This document shows positions 42,792 through 53,682 of a DNA stretch of 64,000 nucleotides, one piece after another. The DNA is from Sorghum bicolor. Its lineage: Eukaryota; Streptophyta; Magnoliopsida; Poales; Poaceae. The stretch lies in contig NC_012879.2 in the NCBI RefSeq assembly GCF_000003195.3, positions 40,412,020 through 40,476,019 on the forward strand. The letters are read 5' to 3'. A model generated the notes under the pieces. The model saw only the letters and a program-made list of their open reading frames with translations. It was not told the origin of the DNA and did no database searches. Within the stretch, counting starts at the first letter, position 1. Each line of letters opens with the position of its first letter. Both the position numbers and the translations under genes were made by a program.

Positions 42792-44049
42792 AAATAAATT
42801 AGATTTGAGTTTGCAAAATAAAATGGCATGTAATTATGATAATACACATGGTTTAAATGGGATTAACCATACACGAAATATTTGCACTGATTTGATTATT
42901 TCACATGTTCACCCGTGTGCTGAAATTTTGCAAGTTGATAACCAAAGTTCAATCATACATGATCTTTTCTATGGTTTGATTTGGTTCATGTACATGATGA
43001 TTTGCATTCACATGTGTGATACGATGCATTATGTTTCAATACTCATACATCTTAGAGATGGCTGCACATTTCTCAACCCTTTTGTTAATTCATCAAAACC
43101 ATCTAAGATTAACAATGAAGGTAAATATTCAAAGATTCAAACCTTGGTACATGTAGAATCATTGGATTTAAAATACATGAAAAATAAATCAAATCTGATT
43201 GTTCAACGCATACTGAGTACTTGTGATATCACTGTTTCGGCAATAAAACATAACCAAAACATTTGTGCTGATTTGACTGGAACTCGTGTTGATACAAGTG
43301 CTGAATTTGCTTTTGATGAGAGTCTTTGTGCTTTGAATGATCCTTGCAACACTTCATATAACAACAAACAACACCTCATCCAGTCGATTACTTATGCTGA
43401 TTTGTTTACAAGGATATCTCCTCTTGAATATTTGTGTTATACTATGCTTAACATGCCTATCAATATTGAACAAATGCTTGAGAAAATTTCTAACATAACA
43501 TCTTTGAGTTCAATGAATACTACTCATAGCTTCCAGTTTACATTTGTCTTGATTGGAGAACATGTTGTAGATACCTTCTAGGTTCATGCAATTTGTGTAA
43601 CATATAACAAGCTTGCTGATTTGGACTCAAAAATGTTGAGAGATAAACAAAGTGAGAAAACTTTTAAGATGCAACAAATGCTTGGTGCTTATGGTTTCGA
43701 TCAATTCATGTTGTCAGCATGTTCGTACCATCCACTTAAAGATAGAAATCTTGTGCAAAGTAAAGCCTATACACCGAAAAGTTGTTCATCCACACCTTGG
43801 AGCATTGAGTTTAAAAAATATACTTCTAAACCCTTCAATAAATTTTGTTGCCACAATAATTTTTGGAATAACATTAGTTCTCAACATCCATTTGATGAAA
43901 AGTTTGATCTTCTAAATATAAAACATGACAACATGAATCAAATGATTGCATTGGAAGAAATTTTTGTGCAACCATCCTCTAAACTGTTTGCAGGTTCACC
44001 AAAGTTGAGAGAATGTTTTTACATGGAAAAGGAAATAATGCAAAAATAA
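42694..44049 (+). pseudogene. D ORF2/3, unknown, one TAG
   Basis: One frame runs from about 42780 to 44049 with a TAG at 43579-43581. It probably continued from ORF1 through a frameshift near 42780. The first methionine past the shift is at 42823 (MACNYDNTHGLNGINH). Internal repeats occur: NICTDLIISHVHPCAEIL and NICADLTGTRVDTSAEF, about 125 residues apart. It is rich in Asn, His, Cys and Met with no family I can name. The final part contains TGTTTGCAG|GTTC near 43990, similar to the repeated acceptor-like sequences in ORF1. It could be a captured and decayed host gene or fast-evolving element protein. Confidence 0.45.
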
Positions 44050-44156
44050 TTCAAAATGAAATAAATGAACAGAACAAAAGGAATGATTATTGGAATTATC
44101 AAGTACGTCCACCCTCTATTTTGTCTAAGCTGTTTTCAGGTAAATAAAAGTCGTGG

Positions 44157-44777
44157 ATGACTTTTCTTGAAGAGAGGGAGGATGTTGAGACCATACCAGG
44201 GCAATCAACATTCAAGCATCCACTCAAGGTGAAAGCTAAACATAATTCTAAATCATTTAGGTTTCCACATTCAAGGCTACTACTTGGTTTATATGATTAT
44301 AGATTCAAACACCTTGCTATCATGGAACAAGAAGATTGCGATGTTATCACAACATTACAAACCGGTGTCCTAGCACAACTCTTTGGATCAGAAGAGTTAG
44401 AGTCGAGGATGACACCTTTTCAAGAAGGGGAGGATGATATGACCACACCAGTAAGCAAGATGTCACAAGCTCCAAGTCAAGCTACAACCACTCAAGTTTT
44501 ACCTACACCGACACCAGCCCAAGTCATCAATGGTCCGGTTACACGTAGTCGTGCAAAGAAGCTACAACAAGAGGTCCACGCGCTACTTTGTGAGATTCAC
44601 TTTAACATTAATGAGAATTATATACTACCTAAGTGTTCTACCTTGATTGTACTTAGGTATATAGAAGAAGAGAAGGATGAATCGGACCCTGAAGAACGGA
44701 CTAGTGCAAGTTTTATAAGAAGTCAAAAACGGACCAGTGAAAGTCAAAAACAGACCAGTGCAAAGAAATCTTCATAA
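44157..44777 (+). CDS. D terminal ORF: remnant polyprotein tail reading into the 3' LTR
   Basis: The ATG is at 44157. Residues 21-50 (HPLKVKAKHNSKSFRFPHSRLLLGLYDY) are unrecognised. Then MTPFQEGEDDMTTPVSK spans the polypurine tract and LTR start at 44435, followed by GPVTRSRAKKLQQEVHALLC and an acidic, repeat-rich end to 44777. In several plant chromovirus families the polyprotein end also overlaps the 3' LTR and carries a similar TRxRAK motif. The frame is intact here but broken by TAA in the 5' LTR copy. Confidence 0.55.
   Translation: MTFLEEREDVETIPGQSTFKHPLKVKAKHNSKSFRFPHSRLLLGLYDYRFKHLAIMEQEDCDVITTLQTGVLAQLFGSEELESRMTPFQEGEDDMTTPVSKMSQAPSQATTTQVLPTPTPAQVINGPVTRSRAKKLQQEVHALLCEIHFNINENYILPKCSTLIVLRYIEEEKDESDPEERTSASFIRSQKRTSESQKQTSAKKSS
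44421..44434 (+). other. D polypurine tract
   Basis: CAAGAAGGGGAGGA lies directly before TGATATGACC of the 3' LTR. It is also coding (QEGEDD). Confidence 0.8.
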
Positions 44778-45619
44778 CTTTTTACTCACAAAAGCTATGA
44801 AGGTCCATGAGCACTTGTTGGAAAGCTTGACAAGTCTACTTTCCAATGCATCTAGTGGCGACCAGTTTGGATACTCCATATTGCCTGTAGACAATAATTA
44901 GTACAGACTGCTGAGAAGGTCAACAGTCTGTCGTGACAGAAAGTTAGTACAACTTGCCGTGCAAAACTGTTCGTCAACTTCGTGGTGCATGGCATATATT
45001 TCTGGAAAGCTCTTGGAGTCTAGTTCCACACCCAAGAAACGGTTCGTCATTTGGACTTCCCAATAAAAAGTTATGGTCTGTTTATTAGAAACTGCTCTGG
45101 AGGCCAACAGTCACGCGAAGCCAGTTCGGGAATCCATTCCGAGGGATCCTTTCACATTGCCTTCCCTCAGAAACTCTATTTTGTTTTCATACCTATCTAG
45201 GAGGGTTGTTCCTAGTATAAATATCCCCTACCTCTAAGCTATCAGCAACCTTTGATCATTTGATATACCACAAGATATTGCAGCCGCGCTGCTGAGTGCC
45301 TTGCTCAACCTTTGTTCTTCCTATTTCTTGGACTTGTGAAGTGAATCCTCTGGGTTCCCCTACTTCGTGCTCTACGGCCTCTGTTCGGCTGCGCCGTATT
45401 GTGTGGATTAGTTCCGGATTGTGGTTCTGCGGTCGTTCGGAGATCGAGTCGAAGTCTTCGTGGTTTCGGTGCCTCTCTCCCCGTCGCTTGGTCGCATCCA
45501 ACCTTTGTCAGATATAAAGCTAGTTACCCGCTGTTCGCAGCAAGTTATCCTTGTTCTTTTGATCTACTGTCGTGACGATTGGGCCACCCTCGTACCGATT
45601 CCATATTGGTAACCTATCA
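44435..45619 (+). repeat. D 3' LTR
   Basis: The 1,185-bp LTR aligns with 6988-8182. It retains a TATA box tataaata at 45216-45223. The TSD ctaac follows. Confidence 0.9.
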
Positions 45620-45624
45620 CTAAC

Positions 45625-46721
45625 GCATCGGGAGATCCAATGCCGACGCAGCAAAGGTTTATGACACCGCCGGGGTATGTCAACTCAATGATGATGCCCA
45701 ATTACCAGTCATCGGCAGGACCTCCACCGATGAATGTTAATAGTGGATGGACAGGGCAGTTCATCTTTCCACAGATGCCTTTTCAGAATCATCAGGCTGT
45801 AGGGTTTCAACAAGGACCAGTCCAACCTGGGTTTCAGAATCAAGGGTTGATCAACCAGCCGATGAATCTTGGCCAGCAGCTTGGTGGTCAGCAGGTGATG
45901 GTTAGTCCAATGTTCCATGGAGATCGTGCACCTCAGAGACACATGGAAGCTTATCAGCAGGTGCCAGATCCACAATTACCTCATCGGCAAGATGTCGATG
46001 CTTATTGGGCCTACTCTTATTGGACATTGTATCCTCCTACATACGACTTAATTCCACTTCCAAATCAGTATATGGTACTAGATTTTACAAAGTTTTCTAG
46101 GCAGGATGATACGTCAACTATGGAGCATGTTAACAGGTTCATCATCCAGTGTAGAGAAGCTGCTAATAGAGATGAGTTAAGGGTTCGCTTATTCTCATCA
46201 TCCTTGTCTGGATCGGCTTTTACTTGGTTTATTTCGCTACCTCCCAACTCAGTTATTACTTGGGCCAATCTAGAGAAACAATTTCACAAATACTTCTTTT
46301 CTGGAGTTCATGAGAAGAAGATTACTGATTTAGCCAGACTGAAACAACGCAATGATGAATCGGTTGAGAGTTTTGTGCAAAGATTGCGGGAGGTCAAGAA
46401 TAAGTGCTATAGTCTGGTTCTAGACGATCGGCAGCTAGCCGATTTGGCTTTCCAGGGGTTGTTGCCACATATCAGAGACAAATATGCTTCTCAAGAGTTC
46501 GAGAGTCTAAGTCATTTGGTGTAGAGGATTTCTGACCAAGATATTAAACCTTTTGAACCTAAGAGAGCATTGAATAAAAAGGTGTCATTTGTCGATGAAG
46601 CAACAAGCTCGGACTCTGATGAAGAACCAGTCATCAGTTTGGCAGAGTGGGTAAAAAATAAGAAGCCGATGTCTTACCCTTTTGGGCATAAAGAGCCAGA
46701 GAAGTTTGCATTTGACATCAC
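45625..46721 (+). pseudogene. C1 gag, continued
   Basis: It resumes the frame broken by D (TQQRFMTPPGYVNSMMMPNY). A Gln/Pro/Gly-rich region is followed by the capsid core: VLDFTKFSRQDDTSTMEHVN, LRVRLFSSSLSGSAFTWFIS, WANLEKQFHKYFFSGV and SVESFVQRLREVKNKC. Compared with C2, about 15 residues after DAYW are missing. TAG at 46522-46524 (HLV*RISDQD) is shared with C2. E cuts the frame at 46722 within the block FAFDIT. Confidence 0.85.
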
Positions 46722-48374
46722 TGTTGGGTATTCTTAACATCATTACCAACTTAGTTTTCTAATTCTGATAACGGTGCCAAAAATGCCAAACTTATCCCTC
46801 ATACCACTTAAGCCAAGTTGTCATCCCCAGCTTGACATGAGAGACGCGGTATTAAAATATGCAATTGCTCATCTAAATAAATAATGAATGGGATCTGCAA
46901 GCGCACAGATTAATATCGATGTAGCATTTTAACCGGGAAGTATTCCAGGTATCGTTATTTATATTTTTACCACTGGGAAGGGATTAGTAACCATCAATGT
47001 TGATTATAGAATGGAATATGAGATTGAGTATCTATCATTGCATGTATAATTGAGAACATTTATCTAACTGTTTCATACAGGGGTAAGTGTCACATAAAAG
47101 ATATATGAAGTAATGAATAGTGACAAAGATAATTAATCTGATCAGCATACTTAGCCACATAATAAATATGATAAGCACCTCAATTAGATATTCTAGAAAG
47201 TCATTAGCATGGTATTAGAACGAACTACAAGAATATTTCCTAAGTTATTCTCAACTATATAGTCTAGCATTATCATAGTTAGTGCAAGCATACTTAGGAA
47301 TCATTACGAGACAAGACTACGCCCATACATAGTGATATTAGCAAGGTAAATGAGAAACATAGCAATCACTCTCCTGTAATAATGTTGCTCTGCCAGCCCA
47401 ATACACGAGAGGGGGACTATATAAGAATCAATTAAGCTACTATCACGAACTACCCCGCGATCTGGCATATTGGGTACAATCGCAGATAATTACGGTATAA
47501 GCACCACGCCTACACAATATCTATCATTCACCCATGGATCCGATGGACAAACGCTATACGATCCTAAACATGTATATAGATCCAATCTAACTAAGCCAAG
47601 TATATAACTATGATAAACTAGGAACAATATAATCTTGAATATAACCAAGTAGAGCAAAGTCATAAGCAATATATTGAAGTAGAACAAAGTCATATTCATA
47701 ATATGGAAGAACAAAGATGATTAGAAGAAAAATTAGAAGAACAATTAGAGAATTACCAAAAATCCTCTTGACAGATCCAGAAACCAATCGAAGATTGACT
47801 CCTTCTAGTTCTAATCCTGTGTAGTTATGCTAATCTAGATGTCTAATTGATGTGGTGGCTCTAGGCTTGATCAGAGGCTTCTTCTCCCTTGAGGAATAAT
47901 GAATTAGGGTTGAGAGGCTCTCTCCTCCAGGGGCCATGGGGTCTGGTTTTATAGTCCCTTCAAGTGAATATGGGCCGTTGGATCAAACCGACATTGATTG
48001 AACGGTTATCCTTGATCCTTTAGGTCGGTGGAGATTAGTCCCGAAAGAGAGTCCTGATCCAACTCTGCAGGGGGCGGGCGCCCAGGTCAACTGGTCGGGC
48101 GCCCAGAGCCTGGCCCCGTTCGGCCTCCGCTTCCTTCTCGTGGCTTCTGGAGTCTTCTAGATGTAAGATAATTGTGCGGCACGTTGATATCTCTATATAA
48201 TCCCGACGTGTGGGCCTTTCTTCCTTATTTCCTCATAACCCCTTGCAGAAATAGACAAACACTAAAACTCGTTGAATTATGTCAGATAAAACCCTAAGTC
48301 TAGATGTGGATTTCATTTGGATCCTTTTCTTTGTTTATTTGATAATTAAATTTGATACTTAAGGACCGTTAACA
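46722..48374 (-). repeat. E 3' LTR
   Basis: The 1,653-bp LTR ends GGACCGTTAACA. GC boxes lie at 48072-48083 and 48093-48104 (the second begins ggtc). A TATA-like ttttatag lies near 47947-47954. The inner edge contains gataacggtgccaaaaatgc (about 46766-46785), a decayed primer-site-like segment laid out as in N. Confidence 0.85.
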
Positions 48375-50365
48375 AACTCCCCCAAGCTTACCTCTTGCTC
48401 GTCCCTGAGCACGGATAATCTCAGCGATGGATCAGAAGTTGCTGCAATACTTTTAAAAATTGACGGTACACATGCTTTTATATAAGATCTCATCTCTTAG
48501 TTAGAGTAAACTGTCAAGACTTAAAACTTATTCATTTTACCTTTCACCATGGGACTTGTAACCGTCACTTCTGTCTTGAGTAGTTAAAAGATAGAACGGT
48601 CTAATCAAGTGTCATGTCTCTTATTCTTGATTAGCTATAGCTCTCGAGTTTTTGCAGATTTTCAAATAAAACTCAGAGATTCCTTGTATGATTCTCTCAC
48701 ATCTCTCTTTTGTGGTATTTCTGGATCCTTACCAAGGCAGTGATGGTATATGCCTTCTCTCAAGTATGTAGTATTTGTGGTATAAAACATAGTGACATTG
48801 CCTTCTCTCTCATCCTATTCCAATAAGGCTTTTGATATCTGGAGCTCATAGGTGGGAGATAAAGTATACATACTCACAAGACATTTATTATATAGTCAAA
48901 CCATGGATCCAAAGAAACAAATCAATAAGTCAAATCAAGATGTGCATGTGTGGCGAATGAATGGTGTATGGTGATGATGGTGATAACAATGGTGGAAGTC
49001 TAATTCTACTTTTGCTCTTTGAGGGGATACATACCTTCCTTGCTCTCTGAAACATTGTGAGGAGAATGAGATGCTCTATCTTTCCTTTTTCTTTTCTCTC
49101 AGGTGGGTATCTTGTACCCCTAATTCTACTGTCGGACACTTGTCCATTTTTACCTCTCGTCTCACTTTTTCTTTTCTTTCGAGGTTCCGGGCACTTGCCC
49201 CTTTTTATTTCCTCTTATACTTTTTTTAGAGCACTCCTCTCTTGAAATAATGTAGCAAGTGGTAGTAACAAGATAACTTGAGCATTTATTTCACAAGGGA
49301 AAACAAAAATATTTTTGGCTATTCTCTCCCGGATTTATGAGTAGAATATTTTTGGGTGGTTCTGGAGATGGAAATGGATGGATATATGTGGATGGTACTT
49401 CCGGAGTAGAAGTAGCATGTGTGAGTGAATGTGCAAGTGAATCTTGATTTAACCACATGACAAGCTCCTAAGGGTCTACACAGCTTGACCACACTCAATG
49501 CTCATAAGCAGTAAAAAGTAAACGTGTGGCTCAAAGTCTAGCAAGCATGTATATATGGTTGTGGTAGGAATTTAAACTCTCATCATACAGGAACTCATCA
49601 TGCAACATTTTAAAGATTTTAAAAGATAAAATTCTCCAGAATTCTAGCATCTCTAGGAACAGATAAACAACAGCTCAACTTTCTCATATCGTATCCGTTA
49701 ACAAATTAGACTTCAGATCAAGTTTTCTTCCCACAAGTTTAGGCTTAGAGCAAGCTTTAAATTATAACAGTTGTGTCTAAACTTGAGAGAGAACTTCAAA
49801 TTTAAAAATTAGGTAGAGCAACTATTCATCATATCCATGCTAGAGTTTTATTATTAAGATTCAGATTAGCATATCCACTTTATTTATTTATTAAACATAC
49901 TAAGCAAATGACATATATATATATAAGCATAAAATCTTTATTTAGTTTTCTATAGTAATGTATATTTTAATATAGTATAAGTATAAAGATAGAAATACTT
50001 AGCGGGATAAATGGGGGTGCTCTCCCCCAAGCTGAATTTTGACGTAATTTCTCTTGATGTAGCTAGCAGGTGACAGAGGTGTATTTGAAGGTCGGCAGTA
50101 TCGTGAGAGCGATTAGAATGTCCTCCGTCTGCTAGTCTTCTTGATTCTTGATTTCTATGGAGCTCAAATAGACAATAAAGCTTTGTGGAACTGATTAGGT
50201 GTTAGCATAAACATCTAGCCTTTATCATGTTGAGTCTCCTCAATATTACTCTCTATTTTTATATTTTCATTTTATAAAGTAGAAAAAAATATTTATTTTA
50301 TTTTTATGCCACCACAGTGAATGTACTTATGGGTTTTATGCCACTCGTATACTCACATGGGGCTT
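48375..50365 (-). other. E polypurine tract and 3' non-coding region
   Basis: The minus strand reads AAGCTTGGGGGAGTT at 48375-48389. The remainder is AT-rich without a gene. The conserved hairpin block is at about 49115-49215: GGAC-ACTT-GTCC at 49134-49145 and GGGC-ACTT-GCCC at 49189-49200, with cgagg at 49180-49184. A second cccccaagctg tract lies near 50024-50035. An (at)n run lies at 49914-49924. No Athila-type 3' ORF is visible. Confidence 0.7.
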
Positions 50366-51082
50366 TGTTGACACCGTTTTTGGACGTATACCTAGGATCG
50401 GTAGAGTGTAGATCGGCAAGATAGGGCAATAGTAACTGGTCTGCAGGAGAGTTGCCGATGAGGGTGGTTGCCGATGAGGAGACAGCTGAATGTGGCTAAG
50501 TCCATGGGTGGTGATGTGTTTATGCCGATGGCCAACATTAACTTTTGCCGATGGCTACGACGGAGAGTCTGCCGATGACGCAAAAGGAAGACTTGAAGGT
50601 TGCCGATTGGTCCATGGTGGCGTCCTAGTTTGTCACGGGAGGATAGTTTTATGTTTTCCTTAGTTATTTAATTCGTTTTGTATACGGATTCTATTTAATT
50701 TGGAATTTGAGTTCTAGTCGTGTCTAGTTATAGCTCTTTGAGCAGGGTATAAATGTAGACCCTAGGGCTTTGTAATCGAGAGATCTATCAATCAATCAAA
50801 CACAAGTTTTTACTCATATTCCAGCATCTACTTTTTCGACAACTTCGTCATATTTTCCTTTTTACTACGAGTTCTTAGGAGTTCGTCGACTTAAGCTCGG
50901 CGTATTCTCAAGTTCCGTGTGAATACCTCTTGGCCATGGCATCCGGGCGCATCGCTGTTGTCGGGACCAAAGTATTCGAGTTATCACCTTTGCCGATAGT
51001 AAGGTCAAATCGGCTGGTACGCCTTAACGTTTGAATCGGGTATTAGCCATTTGTGTTTGCAGATCCAGCTTTTGCATCAACA
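50366..51082 (+). repeat. C2 5' LTR
   Basis: 717 bp, TGTTGACACCG to TTGCATCAACA; TATA box tataaat at 50748-50754. Nine GCCGAT/ATCGGC copies were counted by eye. Confidence 0.92.
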
Positions 51083-51089
51083 CATCTTT

Positions 51090-51107
51090 TGGCACGTCCA
51101 GTGGGAC
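51090..51107 (+). other. C2 primer-binding site
   Basis: TGGCACGTCCAGTGGGAC lies 7 bases inside the LTR, at the same place as in C1. The priming tRNA is not assigned. Confidence 0.65.
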
Positions 51108-51129
51108 TAGATTCAAGATCAAGATCAAC

Positions 51130-53640
51130 ATCTCCACTACCGAGTTCGACTTGGAGAACGTCATCCCCGTGACAGAAGCTAGCCTCAAAAATGAGGAGAA
51201 GCAAGCTACTGCGAAGTCTATGGAGGATTACAAGCAACAATGTCTCAAGGCCTTCAGCATAAACAGGAGTGGCGAGGTGATCCAGAAAGAAGCGCTACCA
51301 GCCCCTCGGCAGCTTACCTTTGACGCTAATCTTGGTAAACTCCAAGACATGGTCGATAGTGCTATCAACCGTGCCTTAATCAACCAAGCTGGTGTGCTGT
51401 CCAATACGGTTTTCAATACCGTGGCTAGAACTTTCAAAGAAGGACAATTGCCACCGAATTATGTGGGCCCTGTCTATCATCAGCCAGGATTGCCAGTGGT
51501 TACGGCTCCATCGGCTGCTACGGCCACTGCAGGCATAGAAACTACTGCTCCTCCAAGCACCCTAGGAGTCTCTAATGCGCAATCCACGCTGATGCCGTCA
51601 AATTCATCAACGTTAGATGAATCGATCAAGCTTACTACAGATCTATTGGCATCGGCAATGTCGGGATCAGCTCCTCCTAATTGGTGGGGTTTTGGTATGC
51701 CCCCAGAATACTTGTTGAAGACACCTGGCACATCTCAGGCGGTTGATATGAGAGGCAAGGCTCCTATGGCATCGGCACCTCCAAATATGCCGATGAATCA
51801 GAGTCCCCAGTATACTACAACTACTACTCCAAGACCTTACACTGGGAATTCTCAAACTCCAACGTTCCAGATGCCTAATGCATCAGCAGATTCAATGCTG
51901 ACACAATAGAGGTTTATGACTCAGCCAGGGTATGTCAATTCAATGATGATGCCCAATTACCAGTCATCGGCAGGACCTATGCCGATGAATGCTAATAGTG
52001 GATGGCTTGGGCAGCAAGTTTTTCCACAAATGCCTCAACAGAATCATCAGGCTACAGGGTTTCAACAAGGCCAGATCTACCCCGGGTTCCAGAATCAGGG
52101 ATTGCCCAACCAGCCAATGAATCTTGGGCAGCGGATCGGCGAACAACAGATTGGCGGGCAACAGTTTGGCGGTCAACAGATCGGTGGTCAGCAGGTTGGT
52201 GGTCAAATGATTAACCCAATGTTCCATGCAGATCGTGCACCACACAGACACGTGGAAGCTTAGCAGCAGGTGCCAGATCCACAACCGCCTCATCGGCAAG
52301 ATGCCGATGCTTATTGGGCCGATAAGATTGCTGAAGTAATGAGAGATCAGTTTGGGATAAAACCCAAAGTCAATACTTATTCTTATCGGACACCGTATCC
52401 TCCTGCATATGATTTAATCCCGCTTCCAAATCGGTACAAAGTGCTGGATTTTACTAAGTTTTTTGGGTAGGATGATACATCAACCATGGAGCATGTCAAC
52501 AAGTTCATCATCCAATGCGGAGAAGCTGCTAACAGGGATGAATTAAGGGTTTGCCTGTTCTCGTCATCATTACCTGGATCGGCTTTCACTTGGTTTATAT
52601 CATTACCTCCCAACTCAGTGATTACTTGGGCCGATCTAGAGAAACAATTCCACAAATACTTCTTTTCTAGAGTCCATGAGAAGAAGATCACCGATTTGGT
52701 CAAATTGAAGCAACGCAATGATGAATCGGTTGAAAGTTTTGTGCAAAGGATACGGGAGGTCAAGAACAAATGTTATAGTCTGGTTTTGGACGATCGGTAG
52801 CTAGCCGATTTAGCTTTCCAGGGTTTGTTGCCGCACATCAGGGACAAGTATGCATCTCAAGAGTTTGAAAGCTTAAGTCATTTGGTGTAGAGAATTTCTG
52901 ATCAAGATATCAAGCCTTTTGAGCCCAAGAGAGCATGGAATAAAAAGGTGTCGTTCGTTGATGAAGCAGCAAGCTCGGATTCTGATGAGGAACCAGTCAT
53001 CGGCTTAGCGGAATAGGTGAAAAATAAGAAGTCGATGTCTTGTCCTTTTGGGCACAAGGAGCCAGAGAAGTTCGCGTTTGACATCACCAAAGCCGATAGG
53101 ATATTTGACTTTCTACTTCAGGAAGGGCAAATCAAGTTGTCACCCAATCATGTAATCCCATCAGTTGTGGAGTTAAAAAAGATGAAGTATTGCAAGTGGC
53201 ATAATGCAACTTCTCACAGCACCAATGAGTGCAAAGTTTTTAGACAGCAGCTGCAATCGGCTATAGAATCTGGGAGGATCAAATTTGACAGCTCCAAAAC
53301 TCAGAAGCCGATGAAGATTGATCAACATCCTTTCCTAACAAACATGTTGGACGCTAAGGGAAAGGCCAAGGTCCTGACATCAGAAGCAGCTGAAAGAAGT
53401 GCATCGGTGGATCCTCAGCATCAGATCACTACTGGCGATGCAAAAGGAAAAGGCTTAATCCAGGAGGGAACTAACTCAGGAAGGCCTCCCCGATCTGGTA
53501 TTGTCATAACTCATAGAAGACCTCGGGAGACTTGGCAGCAACGTGAGGATCGGTATCAGCGCCAGCAAGAAGATTATCATCGGGAAGAAGAAAGACGCCG
53601 ACAAGAGTGGAATCGGCACAGGGATCACTAGAATTGCCCA
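51130..53640 (+). pseudogene. C2 gag
   Basis: One frame continues to protease with stops near 51907, 52261, 52467, 52798, 52888, 53014 and 53629. The start codon seen in C1 is ATC here. The N-terminal part matches C1. A Gln/Gly repeat (IGGQQFGGQQIGGQQVGGQ) lies at about 52141-52203. Capsid core: EHVNKFIIQCGEAANRDELR, SAFTWFIS and WADLEKQFHKYFFS. A zinc-finger-like block follows: KYCKWHNATSHSTNECKVF. The C-terminus is Arg/Glu/His-rich (REERR-type) and leads into a Cys/His segment near 53635-53710. All stops are consistent with C-to-T type changes. Confidence 0.88.
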
Positions 53641-53682
53641 TTCTTCATTCATTGTTGGGAGGAAAATATCAAGCTTCCTACT

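Larger units (their letters stand above)
6988..45619 (+). mobile_element. D: short non-autonomous LTR retrotransposon of chromovirus descent
   Basis: The ends are TG...CA, with flanking 5-bp repeats ccaac (6983-6987) and ctaac (45620-45624), one mismatch apart, inside C1 gag. LTRs lie at 6988-8182 and 44435-45619; the primer site is at 8185 and a polypurine tract at 44421. Without the T2 insertion the element is only about 5.8 kb. No protease, RT, RNase H or integrase motif is visible. A C-terminal tail with a TRSRAKKLQQ motif runs from the internal region into the 3' LTR, resembling the end of chromovirus polyproteins (CRM/Reina-like; the lineage is an inference). Confidence 0.85.
5460..46721 (+). 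mobile_element. C1: Tat-type LTR retrotransposon, interrupted by D and cut by E
   Basis: The visible parts are the 5' LTR (5460-6189), primer site, gag N-terminus (6238-6987) and a later gag segment (45620-46721). D fills 6988-45619. At 46722 gag is cut by E, whose far end lies beyond the window, so protease, pol and the 3' LTR of C1 must lie further right if they survive. C1 and C2 belong to one family: LTRs and gag align throughout. C1 inserted into the LTR of A; the expected TSD left copy would be ttttc at 5455-5459, but the partner is outside the window. Confidence 0.85.

Noticed and set aside
41682..44049. Host gene interrupted by transposons
   Set aside because: It lies between a matching LTR pair, primer site and polypurine tract of D; capture from a host gene remains possible, but the present copy belongs to the element.
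45256..45517. ORFs on both strands in the D 3' LTR (also 7856-8080)
   Set aside because: LTR sequence shared between copies; no homology and no codon signal.
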